Source: Fluviicola sp. (GTDB lineage: Bacteria > Bacteroidota > Bacteroidia > Flavobacteriales_D > Crocinitomicaceae). Taken from it: 64,000 nt of DNA. This document shows, piece by piece, positions 27,804-35,322 of the stretch; within the stretch, counting starts at the first letter, position 1, and the number at the start of each line of letters is the position of its first letter. The DNA lies in NCBI GenBank assembly GCA_002734085.1, contig NVXV01000015.1, positions 1 to 64,000 on the forward strand, written 5' to 3'. The notes below the pieces were generated by a model, which ran no database searches, was not told where the DNA came from, and saw nothing but the letters and a program-made list of their open reading frames with translations. Both the position numbers and the translations under genes were made by a program.

Positions 27804-27835
27804 ACTCCCTCACTTTTTAGCGAGGGAGTTTTTTA
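27804..27835 (+). terminator. Terminator reading on the + strand
   Basis: The 8-bp stem ACTCCCTC (27804-27811) / GAGGGAGT (27822-27829) is followed by TTTTTATTT. The T-run is on the + strand, opposite to the genes on both sides. It would therefore stop antisense or + strand transcripts coming from the adenine-free tract. Confidence 0.6.
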
Positions 27836-27836
27836 T

Positions 27837-28109
27837 TTAATTTACTGATTTGCTTAGGTCTGCCCCTGCTTTAAATTTTGGGCGTTTTTTCGCTTTTATT
27901 TGTATTGATTTCCCTGTTTGTGGGTTACGTCCTGTTCTTGCTTTTGTTTGTTGTACCGAGAATGTACCAAAGCCAGTTAAAGTTACTTTATCGCCCTTCT
28001 TTACCGTTTCGGTAATGGTTTCTAAAATCGCCTCTAGTGTTTCTTTTACCTCCTTTTGACTTTTACCCGTTTTTTGGGCTACTGCCTCAATTAATTCTTT
28101 TTTGTGCAT
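27837..28109 (-). CDS. HU-family DNA-binding protein
   Basis: 90 residues, a complete HU/IHF-type protein: helical N-terminus KKELIEAVAQKTGKSQKEVKETLEAILETI, the beta-arm GFGTFSVQQTKARTGRNPQTG, and the C-terminal KKRPKFKAGADL. It bends DNA as a dimer and often serves as architectural partner of tyrosine recombinases. Lying between the two 45-bp repeats and next to recombinase genes, an accessory role in their recombination is plausible (inference). The start ATG lies 30 bases after a 15-bp palindrome. Confidence 0.93.
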   Translation of the reverse strand: MHKKELIEAVAQKTGKSQKEVKETLEAILETITETVKKGDKVTLTGFGTFSVQQTKARTGRNPQTGKSIQIKAKKRPKFKAGADLSKSVN

Positions 28110-28142
28110 ACTGATTGTTTTTAATGTTTAGGTTTAAATATA

Positions 28143-28157
28143 ACGGATTTTATCCGT
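28143..28157 (-). promoter_or_regulatory. Palindrome upstream of HU, possible operator
   Basis: ACGGAT-TTT-ATCCGT is a perfect inverted repeat 34 bases before the HU start. On the + strand it is followed by TTTTTTATT and could also serve as a small terminator. The surrounding gene-free stretch 28110-28466 further holds the palindrome at 28225-28241 and the right 45-bp repeat. Confidence 0.4.
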
Positions 28158-28224
28158 TTTTTATTCGCTTTAGCGGTTTTCCCCCCTCTTTTTTTAGCTT
28201 TTTAGTTTGATAAGAAATGGTTTT

Positions 28225-28241
28225 TCCCGAACCTGTCGGGA
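28225..28241. repeat. Short palindrome related to 26236-26251
   Basis: TCCCGA and TCGGGA flank a 5-base loop, the same arms as the element at 26236-26251. Both lie inside the 45-bp inverted repeats, 125 and 67 bases from them. Such 'cccga-tcggg' hairpins are scattered in Bacteroidota genomes, so a local role is not certain. Confidence 0.45.
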
Positions 28242-28307
28242 GAGATCTTAGGATTCCAACTTTACACACCTGTTCAGTAAGCTATTTTTAAGCAAATTTT
28301 ATCTCTA

Positions 28308-28352
28308 AATACCACCCCTAAAAAACCCTTAAAATAGATGGAGAATGGGGGA
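28308..28352 (-). repeat. Right copy of the 45-bp perfect inverted repeat
   Basis: Exact reverse complement of 26067-26111. It lies 114 bases upstream of the operon starting at 28467, comparable to the 168 bases between the left copy and the divergent gene at 25899. It may be a recombinase binding or crossover site, or a shared operator. Confidence 0.9.
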
Positions 28353-28466
28353 TTTAGTGTTTTTCCTATTGTTAATTTCTTTTGCCTTTTAACTTCTTTT
28401 TTATTGCTATTTGTTACCGTCCTTTGGTTGTTAAAATTGATTTATTAATACTAAAAAAGTAAGAGT

Positions 28467-28688
28467 ATGCCATATTCTATTTTAAACAAAGTCGTATCTG
28501 ACTCAGACGAACTACAAGACATTGCCGATTCGTTGGAAAAAGCATCATTTTATATGATGGTAGCCTTTAAAGACGTCTGTAATGATGAAAGTATAGGTGA
28601 CATTCGACGCTGTTATGAAGATTTACAGCTTTTAAGAGATGGACTTTTAGAAGAATATCACAAACAACAAAAAACAGTAGATAAATGA
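28467..28688 (+). CDS. Small protein at the head of the recombinase operon
   Basis: 73 residues, acidic and helical (ILNKVVSDSDELQDIADSLEKASFYMMVAFKDVC, then YEDLQLLRDGLLEEYHK). No known family. Its TGA overlaps the ATG of the ATPase gene by 4 nt (ATGA), so it is translationally coupled and probably a dedicated accessory, for instance a regulator of the ATPase or recombinases. Confidence 0.65.
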   Translation: MPYSILNKVVSDSDELQDIADSLEKASFYMMVAFKDVCNDESIGDIRRCYEDLQLLRDGLLEEYHKQQKTVDK

Positions 28689-30337
28689 AAGATTTACAGA
28701 TACACAACAGCCGATTTATAACCTACACGGATAATCATTTTACTGTTGACATTTTGGGCGGAATAGATTTAATGCAAGTCGAAAGAATGATTTGTACACT
28801 TCGCATAAATTACAAAGATTATTCGCCTATGCGTTCCACACTCGATTTATACAACGATAACCAAACAGATAAATTAATACGTACTATTTGCGATAAATGG
28901 GAACTTAAACTACTGGATGTATCTAAAGCTGTTCATTCAATGATTACCAAACTAGAAAGCTATAAACTAGAACGGTTAAAATATCCTCAACTTAAAGAAC
29001 CAGACTTTGAACCAAGTGAACAGCAACAAAAAGAAGCAAACCAGTTTTTAAAGAACAAAAATCTACTCTCAAAGCTTACTGAAGCATTAAACAAAATTGG
29101 TATTTTGGGAGAAGATGAAAACGCAGTTATTTTGTTTCTGGCGCTTTGTTCTCATAAGTTTTCAAATCCCTTTTCAGTAATCTGTTTAGCAAAATCGGGA
29201 ATCGGAAAAAGTTATTTACTGCAAAAGCTTTCCGAGTGTATGCCCTTAAACGCTTACAGCCTTCACACCCGAATAAGTGCAAACGCTTTATATTATTTTG
29301 ACAGCCACCAAATAAACAATAAAGCCCTTTTTATTGAAGATTTAGAATGGACTACCCAAATGCTACAACCTTTATCAACGCTTCAAACTCAAAGGCGATT
29401 AATAAACACCAGAGCCACTAAAAATAAAGATGGTATGATGCACTCAACAAGTTTTGAAGTAGTGGGAAAGCTTTGTTTGATTGCTTGCGCTTATTCTGAA
29501 AAGAATTATGAGAGGCTTAGCCTCCCGTTTTTATGTGTGAACTTAAACCACAGCCATGCCCAAGACATTGCAATAATGGAATATCAACGGAAAATATCCG
29601 CAGGCTTAATAAATAAAGAGTTGATTACTCAAACTCAACAGCTTTTAAAGTGCGTAATTGCAAGCCTTAAAAATGTAACAGTAATCAATCCATACGCTAC
29701 ACTAATTAACCTACCTAAAGAAATTGCCTATCCAAGAAAATCACTTTTATTACTGCTTAACTTCATTGAGGTTATTACCTACTTTTTCCAACAACAACGC
29801 ACCGAGCAAGTAAATGAAGAAACAGGAGAAATAAGCATACTTACGCACCCTAATGATATAGAACTAGCCTTTACATTTTTAAAAAACAATCTGTTCCGTA
29901 GAGCGGACGAATTAAGCACATCGGCACGAGGCTTTTATAACTGGCTTGAAAAATACTTACATGAAGCACAAACAAACCAATTTACAACACTTGATATAAG
30001 AAAGGCACGAAGTGTCCATCCCCGAACATTAAACCGTTATTTACAGGAACTAAAACTATTTTCTTATGTGCAAGTAGTCGGGGGAAACAAACATCGAGAG
30101 GGATTTATTTACAAGCTGACCAATTTTAATAATCAAAACACCGCACAAAATCAAATTGAAAAAGCTATTAAAGAGACGCTAACCGCTGTTTGGAGTGAGT
30201 ACAACAAGCAAAACAGTAAGACAGTTAGCCAAACCCCTGTGTCCAACTCTAAAACTCCCACTACTAAAGGCAAAACCAGTAGGACGACAGCGGAGAGCCT
30301 CCGCAGGCAGAAAAACAATAATACACAACAACAATGA
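28685..30337 (+). CDS. P-loop ATPase of the recombinase operon (helicase/primase-like)
   Basis: 550 residues. A Walker A motif AKSGIGKS lies at 169-176 and a Walker B-like KALFIEDLEW at about 213-222, the spacing of AAA+ or superfamily-3/MCM-like helicases. Residues about 440-475 (FTTLDIRKARSVHPRTLNRYLQELKL) form a likely winged helix for DNA binding. The C-terminus is a low-complexity Thr/Lys/Gln tail. The protein is coupled by 4-nt overlaps to the small gene before it and to the first recombinase after it. A helicase next to two recombinases recalls the Cch helicase of staphylococcal cassette chromosomes; that analogy is mine, not shown by homology. Confidence 0.7.
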   Translation: MKDLQIHNSRFITYTDNHFTVDILGGIDLMQVERMICTLRINYKDYSPMRSTLDLYNDNQTDKLIRTICDKWELKLLDVSKAVHSMITKLESYKLERLKYPQLKEPDFEPSEQQQKEANQFLKNKNLLSKLTEALNKIGILGEDENAVILFLALCSHKFSNPFSVICLAKSGIGKSYLLQKLSECMPLNAYSLHTRISANALYYFDSHQINNKALFIEDLEWTTQMLQPLSTLQTQRRLINTRATKNKDGMMHSTSFEVVGKLCLIACAYSEKNYERLSLPFLCVNLNHSHAQDIAIMEYQRKISAGLINKELITQTQQLLKCVIASLKNVTVINPYATLINLPKEIAYPRKSLLLLLNFIEVITYFFQQQRTEQVNEETGEISILTHPNDIELAFTFLKNNLFRRADELSTSARGFYNWLEKYLHEAQTNQFTTLDIRKARSVHPRTLNRYLQELKLFSYVQVVGGNKHREGFIYKLTNFNNQNTAQNQIEKAIKETLTAVWSEYNKQNSKTVSQTPVSNSKTPTTKGKTSRTTAESLRRQKNNNTQQQ

Positions 30338-31260
30338 AAAACCCGAACTTAAACAACAGTTACAAAGCCCTTGTTAAAAGTTATGCAGAATATTTACAAA
30401 CGCTCGGTTTTGCAACTACTACCGTTTACGGTTTTCCTCGTTACATCAGCGATTTTTTAACGTGGCTTGAACAAAAAGGCATTAGTAAAATCAATTTACT
30501 GACTTCTAAAATGGTGTTTGATTACTTTGCTTATTTGGAAGGTAAAAGAGGAGAGAGAACAAAACAAACGTTAAGTACAGCCCATTTAAACCAAACTTTT
30601 GGAGCAGTTGATAAATTTTTAGAGTTCCTGCACCATACAGGGGCAAAAAACACACCATCGCCCACACGTTACACCTTAGAACACGTTCGTAAAAAACCAC
30701 TTCAAGTACTTACACCAGAGGAAATAAAAATACTTTACAATACCATAGAACTTACTTTTTCTGCTATGAGTTTTGCCGTTCGTGAGCCTCGACAACAAAC
30801 CTTAAAACTGGTACTTGATTTATGTTATGGTTGCGCCCTTCGAAGATCAGAGGCATTTAATGTAAAACTAAATGATGTAAACTTTGACCAGCGAATAATC
30901 CACGTAAGGCAAGGTAAGAACTACAAAGATCGTTTTGTTCCCATGAGTGGTAAAGTATATGAGGGCTTACAAACTTACATTTATCAGTATCACAGAACTT
31001 TTACAAAACGTGCTGAATACCTTTATCCTTTTGGGAGAAATACTATTGACCAATCGATTAAACTCCTTGTAAAATACTCAGACTCTCAAAGTTTAAAAGC
31101 TAAAAATCCATCACCTCACACTTTGCGCCATTCCATTGCCACGCATTTACTAAAAAACGGCATGGATATAGAACGTATTGCCCGATTTTTAGGACATGGC
31201 ACATTAGAAAGTACAAAGCTTTACACTCACATTTTAAATCAGTATGAAGAAGACCAATAA
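30334..31260 (+). CDS. Tyrosine recombinase, catalytically complete
   Basis: 308 residues of the XerC/XerD integrase family. The SAM-like N-terminal domain (about 10-105) binds the core site. The catalytic residues are all visible: Arg170 (CALRRSE), Lys195/Lys198 (QGKNYKDR), His262 and Arg265 (HTLRHS), His288 (LGHGTL) and the nucleophile Tyr297 (KLYTHI). It should cut and rejoin DNA through a phosphotyrosine. It overlaps the ATPase by 4 nt and the second recombinase by 17 nt, so the three proteins are made together. Confidence 0.93.
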   Translation: MKNPNLNNSYKALVKSYAEYLQTLGFATTTVYGFPRYISDFLTWLEQKGISKINLLTSKMVFDYFAYLEGKRGERTKQTLSTAHLNQTFGAVDKFLEFLHHTGAKNTPSPTRYTLEHVRKKPLQVLTPEEIKILYNTIELTFSAMSFAVREPRQQTLKLVLDLCYGCALRRSEAFNVKLNDVNFDQRIIHVRQGKNYKDRFVPMSGKVYEGLQTYIYQYHRTFTKRAEYLYPFGRNTIDQSIKLLVKYSDSQSLKAKNPSPHTLRHSIATHLLKNGMDIERIARFLGHGTLESTKLYTHILNQYEEDQ

Positions 31261-32149
31261 AACGCCTACGGAGGCTCTCCATTTTGAAGTATTTTTACAG
31301 CAAAAGGGGATTATTGACAAAACCATTGCACGGCACAAAAGGGAAGTAAATAACTATGAAAAGTGGTTAGATACAACTAAAGGAAAAGAAGCCGAAAACG
31401 CTACTAAAAAAGACCTTTTAGATTATCTGAAACACGTAAAGGAAAGCCGTAATTTATGCAATGCTACACAAAACAGCGTTTTACAAAAGCTTAAAAACTA
31501 TTACGCATTTTTAGCCAAAACATACGGCACAAAAGACATTACCCACTTTATTAAAATCAGAGGAATAGAGCGTAAAGTTTTAACCTCTATTTTAACACCT
31601 GATGAACTCGACTTACTTTGTGATGCGTATTATTATCACATACAAGAATATAGACCAAGTGTAAAAGAAACCCTTTATTATCCCGACCAACAAACGCTTT
31701 TAAGAGGTTATTACATTGCCCTTACTCTTATGGCTTACCAAGCGTTGCAAGTAAAAGAAATAGAACAGCTTACCGCCTCTAGTTTTGATTTACGTAAAGC
31801 CACCGTAAGCGTTGAAGAAAGTCGAAAAGGAGCAGAAAGAACCCTTACTCTTGAAGCCTTGCAAATAGGGGTTTTAATGCAGCACTTTGCAAACCTTGAA
31901 GATACTCCATTAATGCCCAACCGCAACCATTTTGAAAAACTAAACAACCACTTAAAAAAACTACATCCCAAATACAAAGACTTTAGGCAAATCCGCACTT
32001 CTAAAATCACCCATTGGTTAAAGCTTTACGGACTTCGCAAAGCCCAACATCTTGCAGGACATAAAAACATAGCCAGTACAGAAAAATACCTTACAGGCGA
32101 CTTTGAAACCCTGCAAAACGATCTGGACAACTTCCATCCTTTAAAGTAA
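31244..32149 (+). CDS. Degenerate tyrosine recombinase partner
   Basis: 301 residues with the same fold as its upstream neighbour, but key residues differ. The first catalytic Arg is replaced by Gln169 (QALQVKE where ALRxSE is expected). The His of the HxxR box is Arg248 (RQIR), while Arg251, His273 (LAGHKN) and a Tyr at 282 (EKYLTG) remain. Without the first Arg it is unlikely to be active alone. It may bind the partner half-site and shape the complex, like an inactive subunit. The ORF is intact and tightly coupled, so it is under selection rather than decayed. Confidence 0.85.
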   Translation: MKKTNKTPTEALHFEVFLQQKGIIDKTIARHKREVNNYEKWLDTTKGKEAENATKKDLLDYLKHVKESRNLCNATQNSVLQKLKNYYAFLAKTYGTKDITHFIKIRGIERKVLTSILTPDELDLLCDAYYYHIQEYRPSVKETLYYPDQQTLLRGYYIALTLMAYQALQVKEIEQLTASSFDLRKATVSVEESRKGAERTLTLEALQIGVLMQHFANLEDTPLMPNRNHFEKLNNHLKKLHPKYKDFRQIRTSKITHWLKLYGLRKAQHLAGHKNIASTEKYLTGDFETLQNDLDNFHPLK

Positions 32150-32241
32150 ATCTATTTTAATAGTTTTCAATCCTCTTTTTTACATCAGAACATCAAAGTA
32201 TTTTGTTTTTTTCATAACTTAGTTGACTTAAAGCAAAATCT

Positions 32242-33552
32242 TTGGGCTGTTTAAGACTTACATATTGTAATGCAATGGAAATCCCGACCTTTCGGGGTCA
32301 CCAAAAACCTGAACTAAATATCGTTAGTGCTGAAAAAGAACTGACCTTTGAGAAAAGCGGTTTAAATGCACATAGCAGTTTAGAGTTGACTAATCATTTA
32401 GGTAACGTGCTTGCCACGATAAGCGATAGGAAAGTTTGGAATAATACAGATGGTGTTTACGAGCCTGTAGTTATCATGTATGCTGACTATTTCGCTTTTG
32501 GTATGGTGCAACCGGGTAGAAGCTTTAATCTGTCAGAATCACGTCATTTGTTTAATGGGATGGAGCATGATGCGGAAGTCTCAGGGAGTGGGAATTCTTA
32601 TACTACGCAGTTTAGACAGTATGATCCGAGGCTTGGAAGATGGAAGTCGCTTGATCCTTTGATGGCGAAGTATCCACATATGAGTCCTTATGTAGCATTT
32701 AATAATAACCCAGTGTATTTTGTAGATCCATTAGGATTGGAAGGAGATCCCCCAAAAACAAACGATAAAAAATATTCTGAGGGAGAAATAGTGGTAGTAC
32801 AAGGCTGTAACGAAAAATACTATTATGAATATTCATGTGGTACTGTTAATGAAGATGGAAGCGTAAATGATGATGCTGAGTTCAATTTAATAGCTGAATC
32901 TTACCATGAAATGAGTAATAATCATTTACAAATTATGAGTGCATCTCAAAATTTCGCTGGCTCAGAAGAGCAATGGACTAATATGGACGCTGTGAGTTAC
33001 ATGTTGGGTCAAGAAGATATCTTTAAGAGAAAATTTAACTATATTAAAGAGAATAAAGAGATAATAATAGCCGCTGCAGAAAGATCAAACATAAGCCCAC
33101 TACTTTTAGCGTCAGTCTTATTTAATGAGTATGGGGGTGATCCTCCCTTAATAGATGATTTAGCGACCGCAGCTAGGGATAATGATGGTGACATGAAAAC
33201 CTCTTTTGGAGATGTAAGTATGCAAATTCGAAGGGCTGCAACTACATTAGGTTATGGTGAGGAGTATGCACGTACAAACAAAGTATTTAATTCTATAAGA
33301 GGTGCTTTAAGAAATAGAGTTACAGGAATATTTATTGCTGCAGACCACCTTTCTGATTTACAGGTGATTGATTGGGGAGATGTGAAAGGTGAAGCTTTAA
33401 CCCTGACTCAAATGATAATTACTTCTACTCGGTATAATAGAGGGCCAGATTTAACAAGAAAAGAAATAAAAGAAAACACTAGTTATGGAGACTCTTTCTT
33501 TCTAAACGATGAAAGAAGAGAACAGATTAGACAAATAATTTATGATGAATAA
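32242..33552 (+). CDS. Displaced RHS core with lysozyme-like toxin tip
   Basis: 436 residues from a TTG start. The N-terminus MGCLRLTYCN resembles the short leader I recall from many orphan RHS cassettes of Bacteroidota. Residues about 48-166 match the end of the intact RHS core (ELTNHLGNVLATISDRKVWNN to the DPLGL boundary at 162-166). The tip (167-436) differs entirely from that of the intact gene. It has a lysozyme/transglycosylase-like look: helix with Glu296 in LLLASVLFNEYGGD, then TSFGDVSMQIRRAATTLGY and TSTRYNRGP, the pattern of a catalytic Glu, an SxGxxQ-like loop and a YNxGP loop. No signal peptide is present. The tip likely cuts peptidoglycan if delivered. Confidence 0.7.
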   Translation: MGCLRLTYCNAMEIPTFRGHQKPELNIVSAEKELTFEKSGLNAHSSLELTNHLGNVLATISDRKVWNNTDGVYEPVVIMYADYFAFGMVQPGRSFNLSESRHLFNGMEHDAEVSGSGNSYTTQFRQYDPRLGRWKSLDPLMAKYPHMSPYVAFNNNPVYFVDPLGLEGDPPKTNDKKYSEGEIVVVQGCNEKYYYEYSCGTVNEDGSVNDDAEFNLIAESYHEMSNNHLQIMSASQNFAGSEEQWTNMDAVSYMLGQEDIFKRKFNYIKENKEIIIAAAERSNISPLLLASVLFNEYGGDPPLIDDLATAARDNDGDMKTSFGDVSMQIRRAATTLGYGEEYARTNKVFNSIRGALRNRVTGIFIAADHLSDLQVIDWGDVKGEALTLTQMIITSTRYNRGPDLTRKEIKENTSYGDSFFLNDERREQIRQIIYDE

Positions 33553-33823
33553 TTTGATCAAATATTTTTTTTATGGATTGATTCTTATTACCTCCTTGGT
33601 AATATGTTTTTTCCAATTGATCATTTTAGTAAATATCGATGATTATAGTGTTGATGATGGTAAGGAATTTGTTTTTTACCTTTTCTCATCAATATTTACA
33701 ATGATTTTAAACCTAATTGTATTCTTTATCTTTAAAGATATAAAGCTGATACGTGTGACTTCATTTATTCTTATTATAACTGAAGTACTAATATTAGTAT
33801 ATTCATCAATCATATTAGGTTAA
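33542..33823 (+). CDS. Three-helix membrane protein, putative immunity to the lysozyme-like tip
   Basis: 93 residues with three strong hydrophobic segments, about 6-31, 45-66 and 72-92. It starts 11 nt inside the end of the RHS tip gene, the same overlap as in the upstream toxin/immunity pair. A membrane immunity protein fits a toxin that attacks the envelope. The family is not recognised. Confidence 0.6.
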   Translation: MMNNLIKYFFYGLILITSLVICFFQLIILVNIDDYSVDDGKEFVFYLFSSIFTMILNLIVFFIFKDIKLIRVTSFILIITEVLILVYSSIILG

Positions 33824-33834
33824 TAAATTTTTTA

Positions 33835-33940
33835 TGCACACTCTACGTGATTCCGCAACAATACCGTTCCAATATTGGTCAGTACTGTTTTAGAGGTAAT
33901 TATGGGGATTTTTAAATAAGTAGTTCTTTCTTTTAAAAGT
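33835..33940 (+). repeat. Direct repeat, copy 1 (106 bp)
   Basis: From TGCACACTCTACG to TTTTAAAAGT, identical to 34553-34659 except for one missing base within TATGG(T)GGATT. It follows the membrane immunity gene and is directly followed by RHS core sequence. One frame of copy 2 reads VIPQQYRSNIGQYCFRGNYG then a stop, so the repeat may derive from a toxin tail. Confidence 0.9.
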
Positions 33941-33942
33941 GA

Positions 33943-34611
33943 AATATTAGTTATGATAAAAACGGAAATATCACTAACTTAGCTAGAAATAGTTATTCAA
34001 GTGCTCAACTGAAAATGGATCGAATGGCATATAGCTACCAAACAATAGGAGGTGAAAAGACGAATCGTTTAGATTTTGTTAAAGAGTATTATGCTGATTA
34101 TTCTGGTTATAATGATATCAAGCAAGGGCAGGTAGCTAACAATTACAAATATAACGAAATAGGAGAGTTAACAGAAGATGTCTCTGAGGATATGACGCTA
34201 GATTGGCGTTATGGAGATCACAAGCTTAATGAAATAACAAGAACCGACCAGAACAGTCCCAACTTAAAATTTATCTATAACCCGCTTGGAGTAAGAGTAG
34301 CGAAAATAGAAAAGCCTAGAGCTTCAGGTTCTGAGCTATCAGATGATAACTGGATAGTCACTTATTATGCTTACGATGCGAATGGACAACTTATGGCAAC
34401 CTATACATCAAACCTTTATGATACACCAAACAGAGAAACTTCTCTTGAAGAACAATACATCTATGGCTCTAAACGAGTGGGAGTAATGAAGTCAAATCAA
34501 ACAGTATATGACGATGGAGCTATTCCTTTACCTACTGATCCAGTTGTTGATCTGCACACTCTACGTGATTCCGCAACAATACCGTTCCAATATTGGTCAG
34601 TACTGTTTTAG
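33943..34611 (+). pseudogene. RHS core fragment without start or tip
   Basis: The frame opens inside the core (ISYDKNGNITNLARNSYSSAQL) and follows the intact RHS gene from about 22727 to 23330. The first roughly 130 bases are almost identical to it, later parts less so. It stops matching at ...TDPVVD, where direct repeat copy 2 begins, and then ends after HTLRDSATIPFQYWSVLF. The orphan tip cassette at 32242 picks up the core shortly after this same point (ELTNHLGN). The two therefore look like halves of one RHS end in swapped order. It could serve as a silent donor for recombination. Confidence 0.8.
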
Positions 34612-34659
34612 AGGTAATTATGGTGGATTTTTAAATAAGTAGTTCTTTCTTTTAAAAGT
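34553..34659 (+). repeat. Direct repeat, copy 2 (107 bp)
   Basis: Second copy of 33835-33940. It starts inside the reading frame of the RHS fragment and ends where the toxin remnant of 34639-34737 takes over. The repeat pair and the 612 bases between them look like a tandem or insertion event. Confidence 0.9.
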
Positions 34660-34737
34660 ATAATCTATTCTGCACATAAATTTAAAGATAAAACAATAAA
34701 TGTTGGTCGAATTACTGATGTTGGACCAAAAAAATGA
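34639..34737 (+). pseudogene. 3' remnant of a toxin tip
   Basis: An open frame without a start codon ends in SAHKFKDKTINVGRITDVGPKK and TGA, seven bases before the next gene. The sequence reads like the tail of a toxin domain whose immunity gene is the following orphan. The upstream part is lost or replaced by the direct repeat. Confidence 0.5.
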
Positions 34738-34743
34738 TAACAT

Positions 34744-35079
34744 ATGGAAAGACGTTCTCCCACACAAAATGAACTGAGCATGATTAAATACCTAATTAGC
34801 AAGTCAAACGTATCATTCTCAGATACGGAACTAGATGGTCTTGAAGTTGAGCCTATGGATGACGGTGGAATGGGTAGTCTTTTGTTGTTTCTTAAAGAAA
34901 ACACCAATTATAAAAGAGTTTTTGGGGATGAGGTGGCAGAATATATTTATAGTGATGTAGATAATGTTGAGGTTAACATAACTTTAAACATTGATAGTCA
35001 TGGAAACCTATTTGAGTTAGATATTTGGAGGGTTGATTCTTCTCCGCTAGTAAATTTACCTAATATGGATAATATATAA
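34744..35079 (+). CDS. Orphan immunity-like protein (DUF6984-like)
   Basis: 111 residues, acidic and soluble. The pattern of a helical start (PTQNELSMIKYLISKSN), the centre EPMDDGGMGSLLLF, a strand pair around YIYSDVDNVEVNITLNID, and the end HGNLFELDIWRVDSSPL resembles the DUF6984 family as I remember it, which often lies beside polymorphic toxins. It follows a toxin 3' remnant, so it is probably an orphaned immunity gene kept to protect against relatives still carrying that toxin. Confidence 0.6.
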   Translation: MERRSPTQNELSMIKYLISKSNVSFSDTELDGLEVEPMDDGGMGSLLLFLKENTNYKRVFGDEVAEYIYSDVDNVEVNITLNIDSHGNLFELDIWRVDSSPLVNLPNMDNI

Positions 35080-35322
35080 TTGGGTAGTATTTCAATTTGG
35101 TAATGTTTCAATTGGCATTTTTTCGATATTTTTTCAAATTCCCTAAAGTAAATTTTGTGATTGTTTTTAGGATTCTTTTTTTGGTGCAGTATTTAAAGAA
35201 TTTATCTCACAACTATTTTTTATTGACGGTTCTTCGCACTTTACCAACTTTAAGATAGAGTGATTTATGAGATGTTTTTGGGGGTGAAGTTGAACACCTA
35301 CCAAAAGAAAAAGTTAGATTTA

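Larger units (their letters stand above)
24964..32149. mobile_element. Recombinase/ATPase island inside the RHS locus
   Basis: The island spans three unknown minus-strand genes, a 45-bp perfect inverted repeat pair, a large palindrome, an adenine-free tract, an HU gene, and a + strand operon ending in two tyrosine recombinases. It interrupts material related to RHS: an intact RHS gene and its immunity gene lie directly left, and a displaced RHS tip directly right. Its parts (recombinases, HU, P-loop ATPase, palindromes) are those of an integrative element. I found no convincing target-site duplication, so the exact ends are uncertain and the coordinates are gene limits. Confidence 0.55.

Noticed and set aside
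26067-28352. A simple transposon with terminal inverted repeats
   Set aside because: No transposase lies between the repeats, and the recombinases are outside.
32150-32160. Third partial copy of the 45-bp repeat (ATCTATTTTAA)
   Set aside because: Only 11 AT-rich bases match, too little to support an element end.
24974-32222. AACTTAG at both sides of the island as target-site duplication
   Set aside because: Only 7 bases, one copy lies within a gene, and matches of this size are expected by chance.
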